From contig NZ_JAQGLA010000040.1 in NCBI RefSeq assembly GCF_027853915.1, positions 1 to 62,386 on the forward strand: 62,386 nucleotides of DNA. Direction: 5' to 3'. The notes under the pieces were generated by a model. The model did not search any database, was not told the DNA's origin, and saw only the letters and a list, made by a program, of their open reading frames with translations. The position numbers and the translations under genes are program-made. Source of the stretch: Saccharopolyspora oryzae (GTDB lineage Bacteria > Actinomycetota > Actinomycetes > Mycobacteriales > Pseudonocardiaceae). This document shows, one piece after another, positions 11,903-19,129 of this stretch (position 1 is the stretch's first letter; the number at the start of each line of letters is the position of its first letter).

Positions 11903-12147
11903 TCATTGACCGGTGGCCACGAAAGTGCCCCGGCCATGAACCACGACGATCGCACCACGTTCGACGAGGTCCACGACCCCCGGCGAACCGTCCCGCGAGC
12001 CACGTCGTAGATCTCTGCTAGCTCAAGCTCGGTCGGCATATGCGAGCCTGCTTCCAGGGCGCCCGACGCGATATCGGCGGCTACGTCGCTGGCGACCTGC
12101 CGCCACAACGTCACCGGGCCGTCGTGGTTGATTCGCTCGCTCCGTGG
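11903..12147 (-). pseudogene. Frameshifted GntR-family regulator fragment
   Basis: A small GntR-type winged helix is readable on the minus strand: HDGPVTLWRQVASDVAADI, then MPTELELAEIYDVARGTVRR. The frame then breaks and continues in another frame as VVDLVERGAIVVVHGRGTFV and ATGQ-stop. One base appears to be missing in the G-run around 11988-11995. No convincing start codon exists. Such short GntR proteins are common in actinobacterial mobile elements. Confidence 0.75.
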
Positions 12148-12152
12148 ATATG

Positions 12153-12168
12153 GACCTTTATATAGGTC
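12153..12168. promoter_or_regulatory. AT-rich palindrome, possible GntR operator/promoter
   Basis: GACCTTTATATAGGTC is an imperfect palindrome with GACCT/AGGTC arms, immediately upstream of the GntR remnant. On the minus strand it also gives a TATAAA-like -10. It is an AT island in GC-rich DNA, so a relic autoregulatory site is plausible. Confidence 0.4.
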
Positions 12169-12212
12169 TGTGAATGTGAACCTCTCTAGATGTAGTGGTT
12201 TGTTTGTGCAGG

Positions 12213-12585
12213 TCAACAGGTAAACATCGTTGGTGTATGTGGGAGTCCCGCGGCCTCGATGACCGCGAAGCTGGTGACGGCGTAGACGGTTTCGCGAGTC
12301 CGTTTCCCGCTGCCACGCAGGGTGCGGGTCCGGGTCAACCGCAGGACCTGGGCCGCACCTGGAAAACCGATGCCGGTGGAGATCGTGGTGGCTTTGAGAG
12401 TACGGGTGTCCTGTCGGCCGTGCCCGCGTTCGCTGGCCACGGCCAGGGATGGAATGTCTTTCCAGGGAAGGCTTTTCACACGTTTCTGTAAACCCGGCTG
12501 GTTTGGCCTTGATCGTCAGGATGTAGTGGCCGCCGCGGTCCCGAATGCGTTGGGCGGTGTCGCGTCGGCAGTGCAACGCGTCCGG
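12213..12585 (-). mobile_element. Degraded transposase fragment (ISAs1/H-repeat type)
   Basis: Two reading frames together spell part of a DDE transposase: DALHCRRDTAQRIRDRGGHY and ILTIKA, then, after a frameshift near 12,490, VKSLPWKDIPSLAVASERGH and RTRETVYAVTSFAVIEA. These match the C-terminal half of ISAs1-like transposases. Both termini are missing. It abuts the 3' end of the MHS transporter gene and marks the left junction of the catabolic insert. Confidence 0.72.
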
Positions 12586-12606
12586 GGCGCCGAACGTTCC
12601 CGGTCC

Positions 12607-13965
12607 TCAGGCGGGAACCCGCCCCAGCTCCATGACCGGCGTGCGGCTGGTCTCGCGCGCGGTCAACGCCGCGATCGCCGAGACGACGCCACAGATCGCT
12701 GCGAAGACCGCGACCGGAACCCAGGCCGAGCCGCCCTCACCCATGATCGCGACGCCGATCGAGGGCGAGAAGCCGGCGATGAGGAAGCCGATCTGGGTGC
12801 CGATCGCGAAGCCGGTGTAGCGCACGCGGGCGTCGAACATCTCCGTGAAGAACGCTGGCCAGATCCCGTTCACCGCGCTGTAGGCGACGCCGGCGTGCAG
12901 AATTCCGATCACGAAGATCAGGACCATCGATCCAGTGCCCAATGCCCACAGGTAGGCGGCGAAGGTCGCTGCCGACGTGAGCGCCCCGAAGACCCACACC
13001 GGGCGACGGCCGATTCGATCGGACAGCGCCGCCCACAGTGGAATCGCGAAGATCGCCACAGCGTTGGCCGCCACCGACACCGACAGCAGGGTCGCCCGGT
13101 CCAGGCCGAGGTCGCCGGACGTCCCGTAGGAGAGGGTGAAGACGGCGAAGAGCGACTGGAACACCGCGAACAGCGAGCACCCGATCACGCGCAGCAGATC
13201 GCGCCACTGCTCGCGAACGAGCGTCACGAGCGGGAGCGCCTCGGCCTCGGCGGGCTCGTCGACCACCGACTCGAAAACGGGGGTCTCCTCCAGCCTGCGC
13301 CGGATGAGGTAGGCGATCGCGACGACGAAAACGCTCAGCAGGAACGGGATCCGCCAGCCCCAGGCGTGCAGGGAGTCGCGCGGCAGTGCCGCGACCGGGA
13401 TGAACACCAGCGTGGCAAGCACCATGCCCGCCGCGAAGCCCGCCATCGTGAAGCTCGTGAAGAACCCGCGGCGGCCCTCCGGCGCGTACTCAAGGGTCAG
13501 CGTGCTGGCACCGGCGGCCTCGCCGCCGGCCGAGAGTCCCTGCAGCAGCCGACAGATCACGAGCAGCATCGGCGAGACGACGCCCACCGAGTCGTAGGTG
13601 GGCAGCAAGCCGATGGCCAGGCTGCTGGCTCCCATCAGCAGGAGCGTGGCGAGCAGGACGCCGCGCCTGCCGACACGGTCGCCGAAGTGCCCGAAGACGA
13701 CGGCGCCGAGCGGGCGCGCGACGTAGGCGATGCCGAAGGTGGCGAGCGCCAACACCGTGGCGACCGTCGGGTTCCCCTGCGGGAAGAAGATGGTGCCGAA
13801 CACGAGGGCGGCCGCGGACCCGTAGATGAAGAAGTCGTAGTACTCCAGCAGGCTGCCGAGGAACGCGGCGAGCGAGGCGCGACGGGCCAGCTGCGTGTGG
13901 TTCGCGCTGGGCGGAGCCTCCGAGCCGGGATCGGTGAGGGCGGAGCCGTGCTCGACAGCGGACAC
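12607..13965 (-). CDS. MHS-family metabolite:H+ symporter
   Basis: 452 residues, 12 predicted membrane helices. MFS metabolite:proton symporter signatures include SLLEYYDFFIYGSAAALVFG near the N-terminus, GHFGDRVGRRGVLLATLLLMG (loop 2-3), and RLLQGLSAGGEAAGA. Relatives carry shikimate, alpha-ketoglutarate, proline/betaine or aromatic acids. GTG 13965 has AGGAG six bases upstream. It is divergent from an IclR regulator; an IclR-type palindrome sits between them, so it is probably induced by the substrate of the neighbouring SDR/FAD enzymes. Confidence 0.9.
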   Translation of the reverse strand: MSAVEHGSALTDPGSEAPPSANHTQLARRASLAAFLGSLLEYYDFFIYGSAAALVFGTIFFPQGNPTVATVLALATFGIAYVARPLGAVVFGHFGDRVGRRGVLLATLLLMGASSLAIGLLPTYDSVGVVSPMLLVICRLLQGLSAGGEAAGASTLTLEYAPEGRRGFFTSFTMAGFAAGMVLATLVFIPVAALPRDSLHAWGWRIPFLLSVFVVAIAYLIRRRLEETPVFESVVDEPAEAEALPLVTLVREQWRDLLRVIGCSLFAVFQSLFAVFTLSYGTSGDLGLDRATLLSVSVAANAVAIFAIPLWAALSDRIGRRPVWVFGALTSAATFAAYLWALGTGSMVLIFVIGILHAGVAYSAVNGIWPAFFTEMFDARVRYTGFAIGTQIGFLIAGFSPSIGVAIMGEGGSAWVPVAVFAAICGVVSAIAALTARETSRTPVMELGRVPA

Positions 13966-14057
13966 ATGATCTCCTTTGGCCTGTGTCTAAGCGCCGGGTT
14001 CGTCCCGGCCGGGAGTACAGGAAGGGTGCAGCCCCCTTTCCTTGCGCGACACCGGTC

Positions 14058-14074
14058 CTCCATTGAATGAGAAA
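14058..14074 (+). promoter_or_regulatory. Putative IclR operator, copy 1
   Basis: CTCCATTGAATGAGAAA, between the divergent transporter and IclR genes. It matches the reverse complement of the site at 14929 at 15 of 17 positions and is built on the palindrome CATTGAATG. Confidence 0.65.
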
Positions 14075-14097
14075 CGGGCTTGGAGGACGATGGGGGC

Positions 14098-14886
14098 ATG
14101 GCACGGTCCCCCTCAGGCGAGTCAGTCCTGACGCGCGTCGACCGCGTCTTGTCGTGTTTCGACGCCGATAACACGACGCGCACCGTTTCGGAGATCGCCC
14201 GGCACGCCGGGCTGCCCATCGCTACGGCGCACCGCCTGGTCAACGAGCTCGTCTCGCTGGGCTACCTGGAGCGCACTCCCGGCCGCCGGATTCGACTCGG
14301 TGTCCGCCTCTGGGAGCTGGCCTCCCGCGGTTCGCGGGCGCTCGGGCTGCGCGAGGCGGCCAGGCCCGTGATGGAGGACCTGCACGCCGTGGTCGGCCAC
14401 CACACCCAGCTGGCGGTCCGGGACGGCCTGGAGGCACTCTTCCTGGAGCGACTCTCCACCCGGGGCGGCTCCCGCAACATCATCCGGGTGGCCGGCAGGC
14501 TCCCGGCTCACGCCTGCTCCTCAGGGATCGTCCTGCTCGCGCACGCCCCCGTGGACGTGCAGGAGCAGCTCCTCGCATCGACCCATCCGCGGTTCACCGA
14601 CCGGACACCGACCGATCCGACGACACTGCGCCGGCTCCTGGCCGACACCCGCAGGCGCGGGGTCGTGGTCGCTGACGGGTACATCACGGTCGGGGCCACC
14701 GGCGTTGCTGTGCCCATCTGGGGGCCGCGGGATGACGTCGTCGCCGCGCTCAACGTCGTCGTCCCCTCAGACGAGGGCAACGCACCCGCCCAGATCTCCG
14801 CTCTCCTCGCAGCGTCGCGCTCTATCTCCCGCGCACTCGGCGCCAATCCCCGGCTCGACGCCGACCTCACCTCGATGCCGACCTGA
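14098..14886 (+). CDS. IclR-family transcriptional regulator
   Basis: 262 residues. N-terminal winged helix (LTRVDRVLSCFDADNTTRTV; SEIARHAGLPIATAHRLVNE LVSLGYLER) and the C-terminal IclR effector domain (LFLERLSTRGG; GRLPAHACSSGIVLLAHAP; RRRGVVVADGYITVGATGVAVPIWG broken here as two motifs RRRGVVVADGY and TVGATGVAVPI). I start at ATG 14098; TTG 14080 is in frame but lacks a ribosome site. Matching operator-like sites lie directly before it and after it, ahead of the catabolic operon. It therefore likely controls itself, the transporter and the operon in response to a pathway metabolite. Confidence 0.9.
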   Translation: MARSPSGESVLTRVDRVLSCFDADNTTRTVSEIARHAGLPIATAHRLVNELVSLGYLERTPGRRIRLGVRLWELASRGSRALGLREAARPVMEDLHAVVGHHTQLAVRDGLEALFLERLSTRGGSRNIIRVAGRLPAHACSSGIVLLAHAPVDVQEQLLASTHPRFTDRTPTDPTTLRRLLADTRRRGVVVADGYITVGATGVAVPIWGPRDDVVAALNVVVPSDEGNAPAQISALLAASRSISRALGANPRLDADLTSMPT

Positions 14887-14928
14887 CTCGCGGCGACGCT
14901 CCCCGCCGTCACCCTCATCGCCAGCAAA

Positions 14929-14945
14929 TTTTTCATTGAATGGAG
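14929..14945 (-). promoter_or_regulatory. Putative IclR operator, copy 2
   Basis: On the minus strand this reads CTCCATTCAATGAAAAA, nearly identical to the site at 14058. It lies about 190 bases upstream of the Dabb-SDR-FAD-SDR operon, in a 245-base non-coding gap. Confidence 0.62.
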
Positions 14946-15075
14946 CATCCGTTCCCCGACGGCGCCCCGGTGTCGATTGTGTGTCTACGCGGACAGCGGT
15001 GCCGCCGGCTCGTCGGCAGACGACCGGGCACCATGCGTGTCCACTGATCGGAGTCGTCGAGTAAAGGGGCCATAC

Positions 15076-15135
15076 ATGCTGCGTCGTCATGTTCGGATCG
15101 AGGCTGCGGCGGCTGTCGGCGGAGGATCGCGGTGA
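15076..15135 (+). CDS. 19-codon upstream ORF (possible leader peptide)
   Basis: MLRRHVRIEAAAAVGGGSR ends by a GTGA overlap with the Dabb start codon. Its ribosome site is weak (AGGGGCCATAC). It may be a translational-coupling leader or chance; no family recognised. Confidence 0.25.
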   Translation: MLRRHVRIEAAAAVGGGSR

Positions 15136-15428
15136 TCCGGCACGTCGTCCTGTTCCGCTGGAAGCCGGATTGGGACCCGGCCGAGTGGTTCGACGTCGTC
15201 GAAGGCCTTCAGGAACGCATTCCCGAGGTCAGGTCGCTCTCGGTGGGAGCAGACGTGCTCCACGCCGACCGTTCCTGGGACGCCGCCATCGTCGCCGACT
15301 TCGACCGGCTCGAGGACGTCGCCACCTACACGGCGCATCCTGCCCACCAGCCCGCCATCGCGCTGTCCAAGGCAGGAGCCGAACAGATCGTCTCGGTCGA
15401 CTTCAAGCTGCCTGCGAGCGCCACGTGA
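15132..15428 (+). CDS. Dabb (stress-responsive alpha/beta barrel) domain protein
   Basis: 98 residues, GTG start with GGAGGATCGCG upstream. The ferredoxin-like dimeric barrel is shown by MIRHVVLFRWKPDW, RSLSVGADVLHADRSWDAAI and ATYTAHPAHQPAI. Dabb proteins range from stress proteins to polyketide cyclases such as olivetolic acid cyclase; in catabolic operons their role is usually unknown. It overlaps the next SDR gene by four bases (GTGA), so the two are translationally coupled. Confidence 0.85.
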   Translation: MIRHVVLFRWKPDWDPAEWFDVVEGLQERIPEVRSLSVGADVLHADRSWDAAIVADFDRLEDVATYTAHPAHQPAIALSKAGAEQIVSVDFKLPASAT

Positions 15429-16180
15429 CCGGCGGGCGTGTGGCGGGCAAGACCGCGATCGTCACCGGGGCGAGTGGTGATCTCGGTCGCGCGACGGCGC
15501 GGATGCTCGCCGAGCACGGGGCAAAGGTCGTCAACCTCGATCGGACGGCCGCCGAGGGCGGCTGGAACGGGCTCCCGGTCAAGGACCGGATCGTCGACGT
15601 GACCTCCGAGGAGAGCCTCGGCCAGGCCGTCGTTGAGGTCGTGGACGAGTACGGCGCACCCGACATACTCGTCAATGCCGCGGGGATCATCGGGCGGCCC
15701 GCCCCGTCGCACGAGGCGACCGTCGAGGAGTTCGACGCGATCTTCGGCGTCAACGTCAAGGGCGTCTGGCTCACGACTCGCGCAGTGGTCCCGCACATGA
15801 TCGCAGCGGGCCGGGGCAGCATCGTCAACTTCTCCTCCATCCATGGGCTGACCGGCGGGAAGACGGTCCCGCTCTACCACGCCACGAAGGGAGCGGTGCG
15901 ACTGCTGACCAAGGCCGATGCTGCGGCCTACGGCGAGTACGGGATCCGGGTGAACTCTGTGCATCCCGGGTCCATGCAAAGCCGGATGAGTCGTACCGCC
16001 GCTGAGAACTCGGAGGTCGGGCCGGAGGCGTACTACAGCCAGCTCGTTGGCGGAAACCCACTGCCCCGCCAGGGCAGGCCCGACGAGATCGCCTACGCGG
16101 TGCTCTACCTGGCTTCCGACGAGTCCGGGTTCACCACCGGATCCGAGCTCGTCGTCGACGGTGGCTACACCGCGATCTGA
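15425..16180 (+). CDS. SDR-family oxidoreductase
   Basis: 251 residues, classical short-chain dehydrogenase. Cofactor motif TGASGDLGRATARML, NAAGII, catalytic Ser in VNFSSIHGL, and YxxxK in PLYHATKGAV. VNLDRT after beta-2 (Asp) suggests NAD(H) preference. The GTG start overlaps the Dabb stop. It ends 20 bases before the FAD enzyme gene. Substrate unknown; the cluster suggests oxidation of a cyclic alcohol or hydroxy acid. Confidence 0.9.
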   Translation: MTGGRVAGKTAIVTGASGDLGRATARMLAEHGAKVVNLDRTAAEGGWNGLPVKDRIVDVTSEESLGQAVVEVVDEYGAPDILVNAAGIIGRPAPSHEATVEEFDAIFGVNVKGVWLTTRAVVPHMIAAGRGSIVNFSSIHGLTGGKTVPLYHATKGAVRLLTKADAAAYGEYGIRVNSVHPGSMQSRMSRTAAENSEVGPEAYYSQLVGGNPLPRQGRPDEIAYAVLYLASDESGFTTGSELVVDGGYTAI

Positions 16181-16200
16181 CCCCGCGAAGGAGAACTGCA

Positions 16201-17960
16201 TGAAGACCATCAATACCGACGTCCTCGTCATCGGATCGGGCGCCGCGGGCATCTCCACCGCGCTGAAGGCCGCGTACGACGGCCACAGCGTGATCGTGGT
16301 GGACAAGGACAAGTACCTGGGCGGCACCAGCGCGATCTCCGGTGGCTGGGCCTGGGTCCCTGGCAACAAGCAGGGCGTGGCACAGGGCGACACCCGCGAG
16401 GAGGCCGAGACCTACATCAAGCATCTCGCCGGCGCGAGCTACGACGCGGCTGCCGTCGGCAGCTTCCTCGACACCGTGCCCGAAGCCATGTCCTTCTTCG
16501 AGGACGACGCCGGAATCGAATTCACCTACCCGGAGAAGGCCCCCGACTACCGGATGGACGCCTCGGGCGCCAAGGTATCCGGTCGCGCGGTCACCGTGCC
16601 GGCCGCGGACGCGCGCATGCTCGGACGCAACCGCCTACGAGTCCAGCCCTACCTGCTGTCCTATACCGTTTTCGGCTACATGCCGGAGATCGGGCCGGAC
16701 ATCGCCATGTTCCTCAAGGCGAACCAGAACCTGAAGGCCTTCCGGTACGCCGCGCGCAAGCTGACCAAGACCTGGATCGAGACGATCCTGCACAAGCGGG
16801 CCTACGACCGCACCAACGGCAACGCCCTGATGACCCGGCTGATCGCCGCCGCGGACGAGGCCGGGATCCGCATGTGGACCTCGACCACCGCGGACGAGAT
16901 CCTGCGGGACCAGTCCGGCGTCGTCACCGGTGCGCGGATCTCCGGCGAGCACTCGGGCGAGATCCGGGCGGAGCTCGGCGTCGTCATCGCGGCCGGCGGG
17001 TTCTCGGGCAACGCCGACCTACGCAAAAAGTATTTCCCGCATGACCCAGCGGGCACGAACCACACCACGCCGACCATCGGCCACGAGGGCGACTCGCTGC
17101 GCCTGGCCCAGCCTTTTGGCGGTCACATCGACGACTCGCCGCACCAGCCCGCGTCCTGGGGCCCGGTGACGGTGTTCCACGGCCTGCGGGGCCAGAAGCG
17201 CTGGTTCCCCCACCTGCGGGCGTTCGGGCTACCCGGTCTGATCGCAGTCGACCGCGACGGCGTCCGGTTCGCCAACGAGTCGCTGTCCTACCACGACTAC
17301 GGCGTGGAGATGATCAAAAACGACAAGGACCGCGAGGGGACCTTCGGCTGGATTATCGCCGACCAGAAGGCCATGCACCGCTACGGCATCGGCTACGCCA
17401 AACCGTGGCCGTTCCCGCAAACCTACTTCCGCCGCTCCGGCTTCCTGCACAAGGCGCCGACCGTGACCGCGCTGGCAAAGGAGATCGGCGTGCCCGCCGA
17501 CCGCCTGCAGGCCACGCTCGACGAGTTCAACGCCGGGGCCGCCCGCGGTGAGGACCCGAAGTTCCACCGTGGCTCCAACTGGTTCCACCACTTCAAGGGG
17601 GACGTGGAGCACAAGCCGAATCCCAACCTCGCTCCGATCGACAAGGGCCCGTACTACGCCGTCAAGATCGAGATGGGTGACCTCGGCACCTACGCGGGAC
17701 TCGCGGTCAACACCCGAAGCGAAGTCCTCGACGACGACAACCAGCCCGTCCCCGGCCTCTACGCCGTGGGCACCGCCGCGGTCAGCGTGTTCGGCGGCGG
17801 CTACCCGGGCTACGGCGCGAACATCGGCCCGGCGATGGTCCTTGGTTACCGAACCGGCCGGGACATCGCGCGCCACGCTGCGGAGCGGGCAGCGCTCACG
17901 GCGACCAACAGCAGCCCACGCACCGCTGAGGCCAGCAGTGGGAAGGCCAAGAACGTCTGA
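16201..17960 (+). CDS. FAD-dependent dehydrogenase (fumarate reductase / ketosteroid dehydrogenase superfamily)
   Basis: 586 residues with AAGGAGAACTGC before ATG. N-terminal dinucleotide fold DVLVIGSGAAGISTALKAA, then DKDKYLGGTSAISGGWAWVP, a GTFGWIIADQ segment, and the C-terminal FAD contacts (GLYAVGTAAVSVFGGGYPGY; GANIGPAMVLGYRTGRDIA). This matches flavoproteins of the succinate dehydrogenase/fumarate reductase and 3-ketosteroid delta-1-dehydrogenase group, which desaturate or reduce alkenes next to a carbonyl. It sits between two SDR genes, consistent with a stepwise dehydrogenation pathway. The exact substrate cannot be read from sequence. Confidence 0.88.
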
Positions 17961-18063
17961 CCGGGACCGGCTCGCGCCGGCAGCACCACATGCAGGTCCG
18001 ACGCACACGGGCCGCCCACGCGAGGTCCGCCCAGTGCGGCCAGGAGAGGAAGGGGAGCTTGCC

Positions 18064-18807
18064 TTGAGCGGATCGACCGAAGGTCAGGGCGTCGTCGTTG
18101 TGACCGGGGCAGCCTCCGGGCTGGGCGCGCGCGTTGCCGAGCGCGCATCCGCCGAGGGCTGGACGGTGGCCGCGATCGACGTCCAGAAGGAGGCGCTGGC
18201 GGCACTCGACGACGCCACCGTCGCGAGCCGGCACGAGGTCGACGTACGCGACGCGCCCGCGCTGCGCCGGGTGTTCGCGGTGCTCCGCGAGCAACACGGG
18301 CGGATCCACGGCCTGGTCAACAGTGCTGGGCTGACCCGACCCGGTCCCTCGGCCACTCTGTCCGAGGCCGACTGGCGGCTGGTCGTCGACGTCGACCTCA
18401 GCGGCACGTTTTTCGCCTGTCAGGCGGCTTTCGACCACCTCGACGAGGGCGCGTCGATCGTGAACATCGCGTCCATCGCCGCGGCCCGCGGGCTGCCGGA
18501 ACGGGCGGCGTACTCCGCGGCCAAGTCCGGTGTCGCCGGGCTGACGAACGCCCTGGCCGCCGAGTGGGGCCCGCTCGGCCACCGGGTCAACGCCGTAGGT
18601 CCGGCGTGGACAAACACCCCGTTGATCCAGGCGATGGTCCGCGACGGCGTGCTCGACGAGAAGTCGATGACCGACGCAATCCCGCTCGGGCGGCTCTGCA
18701 CCGAGGACGACGTCGCGGACGCGGTGTTGTTTCTGCTCTCGGACCGCGCCGCGTTCGTCAACGGCCAAACGCTGTACGTCGACGGCGGGTACACCACCTC
18801 CGGATGA
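18064..18807 (+). CDS. SDR-family oxidoreductase
   Basis: 247 residues with TTG start; AGGGGAG lies eight bases upstream and no better start is available. SDR motifs: TGAASGLGARVAERA, NSAGLTR, IVNIASIAAARGL, and YSAAKSG (Tyr-x3-Lys). AAIDVQ after beta-2 gives an NAD-type Asp. It follows the FAD gene after about 100 bases and is in the same direction, so it likely acts in the same pathway. Confidence 0.88.
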   Translation: MSGSTEGQGVVVVTGAASGLGARVAERASAEGWTVAAIDVQKEALAALDDATVASRHEVDVRDAPALRRVFAVLREQHGRIHGLVNSAGLTRPGPSATLSEADWRLVVDVDLSGTFFACQAAFDHLDEGASIVNIASIAAARGLPERAAYSAAKSGVAGLTNALAAEWGPLGHRVNAVGPAWTNTPLIQAMVRDGVLDEKSMTDAIPLGRLCTEDDVADAVLFLLSDRAAFVNGQTLYVDGGYTTSG

Positions 18808-18836
18808 TCCGACTGTGAACGGCGAAGGAGCCGATA

Positions 18837-18902
18837 ATGCCTCTGCATCCCCAGGCCGCCTTAGCGTTCCGGAGACTGGAGGGCGCTCAGCAAATGCAGT
18901 AA
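18837..18902 (+). pseudogene. Truncated start of an alpha/beta-hydrolase-like gene
   Basis: 21 codons, MPLHPQAALAFRRLEGAQQMQ then stop, preceded by a good ribosome site (GAAGGAGCCGATA). The start resembles the N-terminus of actinobacterial acetylesterase-type alpha/beta hydrolases. The rest of the gene is absent, so this is probably where the catabolic segment breaks off against the dormancy island. Confidence 0.5.
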
Positions 18903-19129
18903 CTACAGGCATGATGATCTATGGCGCATGCCCGCCGGTCTGACCGAAAAAACAAGGGCCACGGTGCCTTGGAATCGATACGCTGACCGGCCAGCCAAGC
19001 GAACCCACTGTAGTTCTGCCCTCCATCGCAACCGACTGAGCTGGACAGATTCGTGGTGGCCTGGTCGGCGAAATGCCGTCGCAAACTGCGGTGCTCGATC
19101 TGTCTGGCGCAGCCACTGCCGGGGGCCGG
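18903..19129. other. Junction spacer without recognisable gene
   Basis: Between the truncated hydrolase start and the stop of the ACP-ligase-acyltransferase gene. I see only a weak terminator-like hairpin; short ORFs on both strands look non-coding. Confidence 0.4.
18947..18971 (-). terminator. Possible intrinsic terminator of the pup/FAAL operon
   Basis: On the minus strand CAAGGCACCGTGGCCCTTG can form a 5-bp stem and is followed by six T. It lies about 160 bases after the acyltransferase stop. The stem is short. Confidence 0.35.

Noticed and set aside
11821..12576. One 251-residue minus-strand gene spanning transposase and GntR parts
   Set aside because: It is a chance open frame stitching together two unrelated, frameshifted fragments.
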